Source: Site-B1 sp963827785 (GTDB lineage Bacteria > Bacteroidota > Bacteroidia > Flavobacteriales > Flavobacteriaceae). From it: a stretch of 64,000 bases of DNA. The stretch covers positions 124,001 through 188,000 of the forward strand of contig CAWHCT010000018.1 of NCBI GenBank assembly GCA_963827785.1, given 5' to 3'. A program made the translations under genes and the position numbers. The notes beneath the pieces were generated by a model. That model did no database searches. It was not told the DNA's origin and saw only the letters and a program-made list of their open reading frames with translations. The stretch's first letter is position 1, and every line of letters begins with the position of its first letter. This document shows positions 44,589 to 52,751 of this stretch, piece after piece.

Positions 44589-44722
44589 AATTCCTTCCCT
44601 GATTTAGGGAAGGTGGATTTTATCTCAATATTTTGAGATTAAAAACGGAAGGGTTAAACCACCTCGTCTTCAGATATATTTAAAATCTGAAGCCACTCCT
44701 CCTTTTTTTAAGGAGGAGAATT
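44589..44722. repeat. MITE-like palindromic repeat element
   Basis: The element is bounded by AATTCCTTCCCT at the left and AGGAGGAGAATT at the right (imperfect inverted ends). Inside are the hairpins CCTTCCCT/AGGGAAGG (44593-44613), ATCTCAA/TTGAGAT (44622-44639) and CTTCAGAT/ATCTGAAG (44668-44692), then a CTCCTCC/GGAGGAG arm. Such AATTCC...GGAATT elements of 100-200 bases with internal stems are common between genes in Bacteroidota. There is no coding sequence. Confidence 0.7.
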
Positions 44723-44743
44723 ACTTCCCATATGGTTTATAAA

Positions 44744-45643
44744 TCAATCAGTTTTATAATCCGATATATTTATTGGTCCTTCCAAAAGCACTCGTACAAT
44801 TTGAAGTGTTCCGTCCTCTTTAGTGGCAATCTGCCATTTAATTAAGGCAATAGTCCCTTTATCTATTTCAATTCCGGTAATGCTTCGTGGATGCACACAG
44901 CTACCATCATTAAAAAAGGCAATATCACCGGGCTCAGGGAAACGAGGTCTGTGGGTATGACCAACTATGGTGATCAAATTGTTATTTTCTGATATCCATT
45001 TCTTCGTACGTCTTTCAACCTTTATTAATTCTTTATAATTTTTTGCCGGACTCGTGGGGTCGGCAATTCCCATGACATTCAGAGGTTTCCAGAGCACCCT
45101 AACCATAAATCGGCTCCATCTCCAAAACAGATAATTCCACCAGTCTGCCTGATGACCATGAGTCAAAAATATTTCCTGATTGGTCTCGCAGTGTTTAAGT
45201 ATTATGGCTTCGTGGTATTGAATACCTCTGAATAGTTCTTCGTTTTTAGCTGTTTTAGGGTCGAAATAAGTTGTAAGATGTTTTGCGACATATTTAGGGT
45301 CACGATATACCATATCATGATTTCCCCAGATCATGTGCAACTTGTTCTCATCGTGGAACTGCTTCATCAATAAATACACATTCTTATGGGCATAAAAGAT
45401 GGATTCAAATGAAAGATTTTCCCATAATTCATCGCCATCACCAATTTCAATATATTGAAAGCCTTCTAAAAAGTAATGTTTTAATGCGTGAAAATAAATG
45501 TTGCGGTTATTGGCAAAATCATCGGCAAAACTGTTATCACCCCTATGACAATCACTGAATAAAATAAACTTACTGTCATTGTCAAAATCAACTATTTTGG
45601 CATTTTTAAAAGCTCTGTCTAAACGTTTCTTAGATGAAAACAT
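44744..45643 (-). CDS. Metallophosphoesterase
   Basis: This 299-residue calcineurin-like phosphoesterase has all metal-site blocks in order: LFSDCHRGDN near 28-37, IGDGDELWENL near 62-72, MIWGNHDMVY near 104-113, LTHGHQADWW near 159-168 and VGHTHRPRFP near 225-234. There is no signal peptide, so it is cytoplasmic or loosely membrane-bound. The substrate is unknown (UDP-diacylglucosamine hydrolase LpxH-like or a nucleotide phosphodiesterase are options). It is transcribed alone. Confidence 0.9.
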   Translation of the reverse strand: MFSSKKRLDRAFKNAKIVDFDNDSKFILFSDCHRGDNSFADDFANNRNIYFHALKHYFLEGFQYIEIGDGDELWENLSFESIFYAHKNVYLLMKQFHDENKLHMIWGNHDMVYRDPKYVAKHLTTYFDPKTAKNEELFRGIQYHEAIILKHCETNQEIFLTHGHQADWWNYLFWRWSRFMVRVLWKPLNVMGIADPTSPAKNYKELIKVERRTKKWISENNNLITIVGHTHRPRFPEPGDIAFFNDGSCVHPRSITGIEIDKGTIALIKWQIATKEDGTLQIVRVLLEGPINISDYKTD

Positions 45644-45690
45644 GATTTAATTTTATCTAAAATAAATATAAAAATTAAAGTTGGGTCGGC

Positions 45691-46515
45691 TTATTGTAAT
45701 TTTTCCAATGCAACAGGCAGAATACGTTCAACAAATCTTGAATAGGCCAATTCTGAAGGATGAAGACCATCAGATGCTACCAGATCAGGATTGTTCAAGC
45801 CTTCCCTGGTTATATCTGTGATATAAACAAATGCAATGTTATTCAAGTTGCAATAATTCTGAGCATATTCGTTGTATACATCCAATTCTTCAGTTATGGT
45901 TGTGTTTCCATTGCCAAAAGGCGTATAGGCATAATCCGGAATTGATACTACGATAACATTATCAGGATCTCCACTTGCTTTTTCTATTGCTGTTGTAACC
46001 AACTCGGGGAATTCCTGTTCGTATAGAGAAAATGGCCTTCCCTGATATTGATTGTTAACTCCTATTAAAAGAGTGACAATATCAAAATCATTGCTCGGGT
46101 CATTGGAATTTATTGCATTTATTAAGCTGGTTGTAGTCCAGCCGGTTTGCGCAATGATTTGCAATTCAAAAGTGCTATTCTCGATATTATTAGTTAAGCT
46201 ATCCTTTAATTGTTCAGGAAATCTGCAGGTTTCGCATACACTCTGGCCTATGGTATAACTGTCACCAAGTGATAGGATTTTGAAATTAGATTGTGAAGTA
46301 TTGTCTTCACCTTCATCACTGGTATCATTTTCGTCGGTGGAATCATTGTCTTCATTATTTGTGTTTTCACCATTATCGGAATTGTCTGAGGAATTGTTGT
46401 CTTCAATATAATTATTGAACCCGTTTGAATTGACCCCATCGTTGTTACACGATAAACTGAAGCCAATTGAAAGCAATAACAAACTAAAGGAAATAGTGTG
46501 AATTAGTTTTTTCAA
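45691..46515 (-). CDS. SGNH/GDSL hydrolase lipoprotein
   Basis: From the in-frame TTG at 46515 the protein reads MKKLIHTISFSLLLLSIG and has a lipobox with Cys in SLSC. A frame reaching 46551 exists but would start inside the upstream terminator hairpin, so the shorter start is preferred. An Asn/Asp/Ser-rich linker follows, then the SGNH fold: LSLGDSYTIGQSV (block I, nucleophile Ser), VTLLIGVNNQYQG (block III) and SDGLHPSELAYSRF (block V Asp and His). It probably deacylates a surface ester. The substrate is unknown. Confidence 0.87.
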   Translation of the reverse strand: MKKLIHTISFSLLLLSIGFSLSCNNDGVNSNGFNNYIEDNNSSDNSDNGENTNNEDNDSTDENDTSDEGEDNTSQSNFKILSLGDSYTIGQSVCETCRFPEQLKDSLTNNIENSTFELQIIAQTGWTTTSLINAINSNDPSNDFDIVTLLIGVNNQYQGRPFSLYEQEFPELVTTAIEKASGDPDNVIVVSIPDYAYTPFGNGNTTITEELDVYNEYAQNYCNLNNIAFVYITDITREGLNNPDLVASDGLHPSELAYSRFVERILPVALEKLQ

Positions 46516-46541
46516 AATCAATTTTTGTTTAAAAATATAAA

Positions 46542-46565
46542 AAGCCTCCAATTATAAGGAGGCTT
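46542..46565 (-). terminator. Terminator of the acyl-CoA dehydrogenase gene
   Basis: AAGCCTCC / GGAGGCTT is an 8-bp stem with an 8-base loop. On the minus strand it runs into TTTTTATATTTTT. Confidence 0.82.
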
Positions 46566-46592
46566 AATCATAATTTTTTTCTATCGATCTAA

Positions 46593-47771
46593 TTACTTGA
46601 AAGCATTTAACCCTGTAATGTCATGTCCTGTAATTAATAAATGAATGTCGTGTGTTCCTTCATAAGTAATGACACTTTCAAGATTCATGGAATGACGCAT
46701 TATGCTGTATTCTCCGGTAATTCCCATACCACCAAGAATTTGTCGAGCTTCTCTTGCAATTTTTATCGCCATTTCAACATTATTTCTTTTAGCCATGGAA
46801 ATTTGAGCTGTTGTTGCTCTATCTTCATTTTTCAACACACCCAGTCTCCAGGTTAAAAATTGAGCTTTGGTTATCTCAGTGATCATTTCGGCCAGTTTTT
46901 TTTGTTGTAATTGAAAAGCACCAATAGGCTTACCAAACTGGATGCGTTCTTTGCTATATCTTAAGGCAGTATCATAACAATCCATAGCAGCTCCAATTGC
47001 TCCCCAGGCAATTCCGTATCTGGCAGAATCCAAACATCCAAGAGGCGCTCCCAGACCTGATTTGTTGGGCAATATGTTTTCTTTAGGTACTTTGACATTG
47101 TCAAAAATAAGCTCTCCTGTGGCACTTGCACGAAGTGACCATTTGTTATGGGTTTCAGGAGCAGAATATCCTTTTGAATCTTTTTCAACGATCAAACCAT
47201 GAATTCGTCCTTCTTCATTTTTCGCCCATACAATGGCGATATCAGCAAAAGGTGAATTGGAAATCCACATTTTGGCTCCATTCAATAAATAATGATCTCC
47301 TTTATCCTTAAAGTTAGTAACCATGCCTCCAGGATTGGAACCATGATCGGGTTCTGTCAATCCAAAACATCCAATAAGCTCTCCAGAAGCCAATTTTGGT
47401 AAATATTTTTGTCGCTGCTCTTCGTTTCCGTATTTCCAGATAGGGTACATGACCAATGAAGATTGAACAGAAGCTGTACTCCGGATACCTGAGTCTCCTC
47501 GTTCAATTTCCTGCATGATCAAACCGTAGGAAATTTGATCCAAACCGGCTCCTCCATATTCCATTGGAATATAAGGGCCAAAAGCTCCAATTTCAGCCAG
47601 TCCTTTTACTATCTGTTTTGGGAATTCGGCTTTTTGAGCGTACTCTTCAATAATTGGAGAAACATTTCTTTTAACCCATTCTCTTGCAGCATCTCTAACC
47701 AGTTTGTGTTCTTCAGTTAGTAGTTCGTCAAGGTTGTAATAATCAGGTGCTTCGAATAAATCTGGTTTCAT
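46593..47771 (-). CDS. gcdH: Glutaryl-CoA dehydrogenase-like acyl-CoA dehydrogenase
   Basis: This 392-residue flavoenzyme has ACAD signatures: CFGLTEPDHGSNPGGM near 135-150, MWISNSPFADIAIVW, and the catalytic Glu in ESVITYEGTHDIHLL near the C-terminus. The N-terminal RGDSGIRSTASVQSSLVMYP and a Glu in TYEGTHD match glutaryl-CoA dehydrogenases, which convert glutaryl-CoA to crotonyl-CoA in lysine and tryptophan breakdown. No electron-transfer flavoprotein gene is adjacent. A perfect 9-bp inverted repeat lies about 50 bases before the start. Confidence 0.9.
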   Translation of the reverse strand: MKPDLFEAPDYYNLDELLTEEHKLVRDAAREWVKRNVSPIIEEYAQKAEFPKQIVKGLAEIGAFGPYIPMEYGGAGLDQISYGLIMQEIERGDSGIRSTASVQSSLVMYPIWKYGNEEQRQKYLPKLASGELIGCFGLTEPDHGSNPGGMVTNFKDKGDHYLLNGAKMWISNSPFADIAIVWAKNEEGRIHGLIVEKDSKGYSAPETHNKWSLRASATGELIFDNVKVPKENILPNKSGLGAPLGCLDSARYGIAWGAIGAAMDCYDTALRYSKERIQFGKPIGAFQLQQKKLAEMITEITKAQFLTWRLGVLKNEDRATTAQISMAKRNNVEMAIKIAREARQILGGMGITGEYSIMRHSMNLESVITYEGTHDIHLLITGHDITGLNAFK

Positions 47772-47820
47772 TCTTTTTTATTTAGTTGTAAACTTACAAT
47801 TCGGGATAATTTGACCCCTT

Positions 47821-47848
47821 TTTTGATAAAATATAAGCGTTATCAAAA
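47821..47848. promoter_or_regulatory. Inverted repeat upstream of gcdH, operator candidate
   Basis: TTTTGATAA (47821-47829) and TTATCAAAA (47840-47848) are perfect 9-base arms around a 10-base spacer, 50 bases before the gcdH start. The symmetry and position suit a dimeric repressor or TetR-like operator. No regulator gene is adjacent. The rest of the 340-base spacer to the permease is AT-rich with nothing else recognised. Confidence 0.4.
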
Positions 47849-48111
47849 TTAATTAAAGCAATTGAATTACTTAAATTAAAAGAAGAAATTATTTAATGCA
47901 TCAACTAAATTAAAATATTCTGGTAATGAAGTAATAGATGATAGTTTCATTCTTTTTCAACTATTTTGAATACTAATTCTCAGAATTGTTTTCGATTTTG
48001 ATATTTGGACGAATTATAATTTTATTTACCAATGATATTATTATAATTGTATATTTAAAAACCCTTCTAAATTTACATGTTTTGTTCCTAGCTCATTTTA
48101 AATCAAATTAG

Positions 48112-49419
48112 ATGTCTTCAAAAACTCAAAAAATTGGTCTAATAACCGCAACATCGCTAGTTATTGGAAATATGATAGGTGTTGGTATTTTTTTATTGCC
48201 TTCAACACTGGCCAAGTATGGAAGCATTAGTCTTGTTGGCTGGGTAGTCACCGCAGCCGGATCTTTGGTCCTGGCTAAAATATTCAGTAATTTCAGTAAG
48301 ATTATAGTTAGTAAGAGTGGTGGGCCTTATGCTTATTCTCGTGAAGGTTTTGGTGATTTCACAGCATTTTTGGTTGCTTGGGGATATTGGATGCAGACTT
48401 GGATCAGTAATGGGGCTATTGCACTTGCAATTGTAGGTGCAATGAGCTATTTCTTTCCTTTATTAGAAACTAATTCATTGTATTCGGTAAGTACTGGATT
48501 GGCTTTAATTTGGTTTTTTACCTGGATAAATACCAGAGGTATTAAAGAATCGGGTAGAGTACAGGTTGTAACAACTGTTTTGAAGCTTTTACCATTGGTG
48601 TTTGTTATCTTAGTTGGTGTATTTTATATTGATATAGATAACTTCCCTGCGTTTAATTTAACCGGAGAAAGTGATCTGTCAACATTAACAGTGGTTTCAA
48701 CATTAACATTTTTCTCATTTTTAGGTATCGAGTGTGCCACTGTTCCAGCTGCAAATGTTGAAAATCCAAAAGTAAATATCCCCAAAGCCACTATGATAGG
48801 AACCATTTTAACTTCCATTGTATATATATTGGGTACTATAGTTCTTTTTGGCATCCTGCCGATGGATGATTTGCAAAACTCACCGGCACCTTTTGCAGAG
48901 GCAGCTAAACTGATAGCAGGTGATTTTGGAGGTTTTTTTGTATCAATTGGAGTTATTATTTCAGGATTAGGTGTTTTAAATGGCTGGATATTGATTACGG
49001 GTCAAGTGCCTATGGCAACGGCCAAGGACAATTTATTCCCAAGATTTTTTAAGAAAGAAAATAAAAAAGGAGCACCTGCATTGGGTTTAATTGTTGGCAG
49101 TTTATTGGCTTCATTTATCATGCTCATGAATTTCACTAAAGGATTAGTGGATCAATTTGAGTTAATTGTCGAAATAGCTGTTTTTGTGGCCTTAGTACCA
49201 TATTTATTAACAGCCGCATCTTATATTTTGGTAGTTATAGAAAGAAAGTTGCATACAAATAGTTGGGTGAAAACATGGGTTCTTGGTGGATTGGGATTTA
49301 TTTTTACAATAGGCGCCATCTATGGATCAGGATCAGATACTGTGTTTTATGGTTTCTTTTTGTTGTTGTCGGGGATTCCTTTTTATATTTTAATGAAATG
49401 GAACAAAAGAGAAAAATAA
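48112..49419 (+). CDS. APC-family amino acid permease
   Basis: This 435-residue membrane protein has 12 hydrophobic segments. It opens with IGLITATSLVIGNMIGVGIF (the GxG substrate-binding helix 1), has KSGGPYAYSREGFGDF near residue 70, and FSFLGIECATVPAANVENPK in helix 6. It imports an amino acid or polyamine with protons or by exchange. The substrate is unclear. It is a single gene with no regulatory element recognised. Confidence 0.9.
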   Translation: MSSKTQKIGLITATSLVIGNMIGVGIFLLPSTLAKYGSISLVGWVVTAAGSLVLAKIFSNFSKIIVSKSGGPYAYSREGFGDFTAFLVAWGYWMQTWISNGAIALAIVGAMSYFFPLLETNSLYSVSTGLALIWFFTWINTRGIKESGRVQVVTTVLKLLPLVFVILVGVFYIDIDNFPAFNLTGESDLSTLTVVSTLTFFSFLGIECATVPAANVENPKVNIPKATMIGTILTSIVYILGTIVLFGILPMDDLQNSPAPFAEAAKLIAGDFGGFFVSIGVIISGLGVLNGWILITGQVPMATAKDNLFPRFFKKENKKGAPALGLIVGSLLASFIMLMNFTKGLVDQFELIVEIAVFVALVPYLLTAASYILVVIERKLHTNSWVKTWVLGGLGFIFTIGAIYGSGSDTVFYGFFLLLSGIPFYILMKWNKREK

Positions 49420-49524
49420 TGATGAAAACGACATATTACTAGAAACGTTTAAAAGAGACGAAATTGGCTTAATATAGGAGGAAGGCCAAGCTGTTTGACC
49501 AGACCATTACAAAGTTTGTATTGA

Positions 49525-50242
49525 TCACATTTTTAAATAGAAATCTTGGGTTAAATTGATGTAATCCCGTGTGTAATTATGTCGAGCTGTTTCAATTACG
49601 ATTTCTTCAATTTTAATTTCAGATTTAACAAATGAGAATTCTATTAAACTTCTTACAATTTTTGAAGATGGATTGCCTTTCACGTTGTAATATCCTGTTG
49701 GGAAATAATTTAACTTCACGAGCCAATTTGATAAAGTTCTTTTCTTCTTTATGAGGAATGATAATAGAGAAAGTTCCCTTATCAGATAAAAGTTTTGCCG
49801 AAGATTTTATTAAATGATCAAAAGGCAAGGCATCCTGAAATCGGGCAAGGTCTCGTTGTTGATTTTTGCTCTTAAAATTCTCCAGATAATATGGTGGATT
49901 AGAAATTATCAGATCGTAGGTGTCCTCTATTTCTTCAGAATATTCCAACAAAGAAGCATGATAACAGAACAGTCTGTCTGACCATGGAGAACTTTCAAAA
50001 TTCTCAACGCATTGTTCATAAGAGGCGTCATCAATTTCAATGGCATCTATTTGTTCTGCTTCACTGCGTTGAGCCGTCATCAATGCTAAAATTCCTGTAC
50101 CGGCTCCGATATCAAGAATTGAATCAGGATTATTTTCCAAAGATGCCCAGGCACCAAGAAGCACAGAATCAGTGCCAATTTTCATGGCACATTTATCTTG
50201 ATCTACAGAAAAATGTTTGAATTTAAATGGTTGATTTCCCAT
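49525..50242 (-). CDS. trmN6: tRNA1(Val) (adenine37-N6)-methyltransferase TrmN6 (one frameshift as given)
   Basis: The first ~190 residues contain the SAM motif DIGAGTGILALMTAQR and the adenine-methylase motif IISNPPYYLENF (NPPY). As given the frame drifts after LFPNRIL and ends at 49625. One extra base within about 49682-49694 explains it. The next frame gives VKGNPSSKIVRSLIEFSF and IEEIVIETARHNYTRDYINL to 49525, the normal family end. The repaired length is about 238 residues. It lies 2 bases after rimM in the same transcript. Confidence 0.88.
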
Positions 50243-50244
50243 TT

Positions 50245-50769
50245 TTACAAGTAAAGGTCTATAAGTCCTTCAGGAGTTTGAACAAGTATGATTTTTCTCT
50301 TCCGGTCAACTTTTTGAATGAATTCGTCATTCATAGGAATTAAGATCTCAGTTCCGTTTCTGTCAATTTCAAATAAAGCTTGTGCTGTTGAGTCGTTAAT
50401 GCTTTTTATAGTACCGACTTTACCAAAATTCACATCTTCAACAGTAAAACCAATAACTTCATGAAAATAGAACTTATCACCTTCCAGTTTGGGTAAAAAC
50501 TCCAGCGGAAGATACAAGTCGCATTTTAAAATGGAATCGGCATCTTGCTCGTTATCAATATCTTCAAACTTAATTCGTAATAATTCAGATTTATGAAGTT
50601 GGGAGTTTTCTATAAAAAAAGGAACTAAATTATTTCTCAATTCCACCAAAATGGAATCAAGATTTTCATAAAGTTCCGGTTGGTCAGTATCTAACTTAGC
50701 TAATACTTCACCTTTAAAACTATATTTTTTTACGATCTTACCTAAATAAAAACAATCTGTTTTTTGCAT
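50245..50769 (-). CDS. rimM: 16S rRNA processing protein RimM
   Basis: This 174-residue protein has the RimM N-terminal domain (CFYLGKIVKKYSFKGEVLAK) and the PRC-barrel C-terminal part (YFHEVIGFTVEDVNFGKVG, ILIPMNDEFIQKVDRKRKII). RimM binds S19 and helps 30S head maturation. It lies downstream of rpsP on the same strand, as in most bacteria, but is separated by a terminator and a palindromic repeat. Confidence 0.94.
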   Translation of the reverse strand: MQKTDCFYLGKIVKKYSFKGEVLAKLDTDQPELYENLDSILVELRNNLVPFFIENSQLHKSELLRIKFEDIDNEQDADSILKCDLYLPLEFLPKLEGDKFYFHEVIGFTVEDVNFGKVGTIKSINDSTAQALFEIDRNGTEILIPMNDEFIQKVDRKRKIILVQTPEGLIDLYL

Positions 50770-50783
50770 GACAAATTTTTATT

Positions 50784-50853
50784 TGTCATCCTGAACTAGT
50801 TTCAGGATCATATGATTTAAAAATCTTTGAGATGCTGAAAATGAATTCAGCTT
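50784..50853. repeat. Double palindromic repeat between rpsP and rimM
   Basis: The first unit (50784-50810) is TGTCATCCTGAACTAG then TTTCAGGATCA, with ATCCTGAA/TTCAGGAT arms. A degenerate second unit (50831-50853) is GATGCTGAA...TTCAGCTT. Units of this form occur in head-to-head pairs between many Bacteroidota genes. It belongs to the same TGTCAT-class as those inside leuS. Confidence 0.65.
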
Positions 50854-50875
50854 AATGCAAAAGAAACCTTTTTGC

Positions 50876-50907
50876 ACAAAAAACTCCGATACTTGAATAT
50901 CGGAGTT
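50876..50907 (-). terminator. Terminator downstream of rpsP
   Basis: AAACTCCGATA / TATCGGAGTTT is an 11-bp stem with a 6-base loop. The minus strand continues into TTTTT. It probably reduces rimM-trmN6 transcription relative to rpsP. Confidence 0.85.
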
Positions 50908-50930
50908 TAAAAGTATAAAAAATTAATTTT

Positions 50931-51572
50931 CTATTCTTCTTCGTTTGAAGCTTTTACTTCTTTTGCTGGAGCTTCGTCTTTAGAGACTTCTTTTTCAACA
51001 ACAGGAGTTTCTGCTTCGGTCACTTCCTCAGATGCTACAGCACCTTCTTTTTCAGCACCTTCCGCAATAGTTTCTTCAGCCGTTGTTGCTTCAGTTTCGG
51101 CTACCTCTTCAGTTGCTTCTTCAACAACAGGAGGAACAGCTGTTCTTGCTTCGTTAACAGCTTTTTCGGCTTCTAAAGCTTTTTTCTTAGCATCAGCTTT
51201 AGCTTTAGCTAGACTATCAGCTTTTGACATTACTTTTGCTTCTTTTTCTTTAACCCAAACTTCAAATTTCTTTTCTGCTTGCTCTTCAGTTAAAGCGCCC
51301 TTCTTTATTCCACCGGCAAGATGGTGTTTAAGCATGGCTCCTTTGTAGGATAAAATAGCTCGAGCAGTATCAGTTGGCTGAGCTCCGTTTTGTAACCAAG
51401 TTACTGCACCATCAACATTCAATTCGATAGTTGCAGGATTTGTGTTTGGATTGTAAGCACCTAATTTTTCAAGGTATCTACCATTTCTTTTTGATCGTGC
51501 ATCTGCTGCAACGATCCAGTAAAAAGGCTTCCCTTTTTTACCGTGTCTTTGTAATCTGATTTTTACTGGCAT
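50931..51572 (-). CDS. rpsP: 30S ribosomal protein S16 with a long acidic C-terminal tail
   Basis: The first ~80 residues are standard S16: MPVKIRLQRHGKKGKPFYW, IVAADARSKRNGRYLEKLG, then the C-terminal strand region. The remaining ~130 residues are Lys/Ala/Glu-rich, turning to Glu/Ala/Thr repeats (such as EEATEEVAETEATTAEE), likely helical or disordered. Long S16 tails are common in Bacteroidota, but this one is at the long end at 213 residues. A TATCTTTG box lies 48 bases upstream. Confidence 0.95.
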   Translation of the reverse strand: MPVKIRLQRHGKKGKPFYWIVAADARSKRNGRYLEKLGAYNPNTNPATIELNVDGAVTWLQNGAQPTDTARAILSYKGAMLKHHLAGGIKKGALTEEQAEKKFEVWVKEKEAKVMSKADSLAKAKADAKKKALEAEKAVNEARTAVPPVVEEATEEVAETEATTAEETIAEGAEKEGAVASEEVTEAETPVVEKEVSKDEAPAKEVKASNEEE

Positions 51573-51619
51573 ATAAATTAATTAGTTGAGGTTCTCGACC
51601 TCTGTTATTAATAAGTGCG

Positions 51620-51627
51620 CAAAGATA
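51620..51627 (-). promoter_or_regulatory. -7 promoter box TATCTTTG of rpsP
   Basis: On the minus strand this is a perfect TAnnTTTG, about 48 bases before the rpsP start. Confidence 0.55.
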
Positions 51628-51791
51628 ATATATTTTTTAAAAACAGAGCATTTACTTCTTTTTTATTTTTATCGGATATTTTTGTGACTTCCTTTCTGGT
51701 AAACGAATATAAATGCTATTTAACCCTTTAATAAACAAGCATAAAAAGCAATTGATAAATTTGACGATATAATTAATCTATCAAAATTGGA

Positions 51792-52610
51792 ATGCGAAAT
51801 ATTTTATCCCTGATCGTTGTATTCTTTCTTCTACAATCCTGCAGTAATGATATAGAGTTTAATACACCTGCCTTGCAAGGTTCAAAAAACTACAATTATT
51901 GGCGAGCAAGAGATATTCAGGCAATTCTCCTGGAAAATGGAGGAATAAGGATCATTGGATTTAATAAGAACGAAATGTTGATCCTCAAAATAGAGGGAAC
52001 AGAAGAAAGATCATATGGTCTGGGTTCTTCATCCATCAACTCGGCAGCATTTGAGGACAGTAATTTAAAATCATATACTACGGGTAATAATGGTGATGGT
52101 GAAATAATTTTGGAAGAATATGATGCTGTTGATCTGACAATTTCCGGAAGATTTAAATTCAATTCTTATTCTGAAGGTGGCGGAACGGTTAATTTTATTG
52201 ATGGAATATTTTATAAAATACCTATTGAAAACATTCCGGGAGAAAGTAATTTAGACTTATCAAATATTTTTAATGCTTCAATAAATTCTACCAGTACAGA
52301 AATACAAGATGTTGAAACTAATCTAGGTGATAATGAAGTATATATTAACGCAAAATATGCAAATAATTCCTCTATAGAATTTTACCTTCCTAAAAATATA
52401 AGTCTAGGAGCACATAACTTGAATTATAATTCCGATACTTATGCCAATTATATTTTTGCTGACGGTACAATTTCACCATCTCAATATGGGACTTTAACCG
52501 TACTAGAGCATGATATTCAATTTAGGAAAATAAAAGCAAGTTTTACATTTAACACAGGTTTTCCTTATAACCTTTCGGTTACAAATGGTAATTTTATAAT
52601 CTATTATTGA
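51792..52610 (+). CDS. DUF6252-like lipoprotein
   Basis: This 272-residue protein has a lipobox LLQSC (cysteine at 16). NDIEFNTPALQGSKNYNYWR and LENGGIRIIGFNK are typical of the DUF6252 family of Bacteroidota surface lipoproteins. The rest is predicted beta-rich, with many Asn, Ser and Gly. The C-terminus (FPYNLSVTNGNFIIYY) is the usual family end strand. No function is known. It sits alone between rpsP and dnaE. Confidence 0.75.
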   Translation: MRNILSLIVVFFLLQSCSNDIEFNTPALQGSKNYNYWRARDIQAILLENGGIRIIGFNKNEMLILKIEGTEERSYGLGSSSINSAAFEDSNLKSYTTGNNGDGEIILEEYDAVDLTISGRFKFNSYSEGGGTVNFIDGIFYKIPIENIPGESNLDLSNIFNASINSTSTEIQDVETNLGDNEVYINAKYANNSSIEFYLPKNISLGAHNLNYNSDTYANYIFADGTISPSQYGTLTVLEHDIQFRKIKASFTFNTGFPYNLSVTNGNFIIYY

Positions 52611-52751
52611 TGCTAAACCCATATTAGCATTTATTAATAATTCTCAGCTATTTTAGCCTTTTATTAGTTCATTGTTAATAACATTTCCGGAAAGTAAAGT
52701 CATTTATTCTTAATTTTAGCATTCTTATTTATTGAGGATAAAATCACTTTT

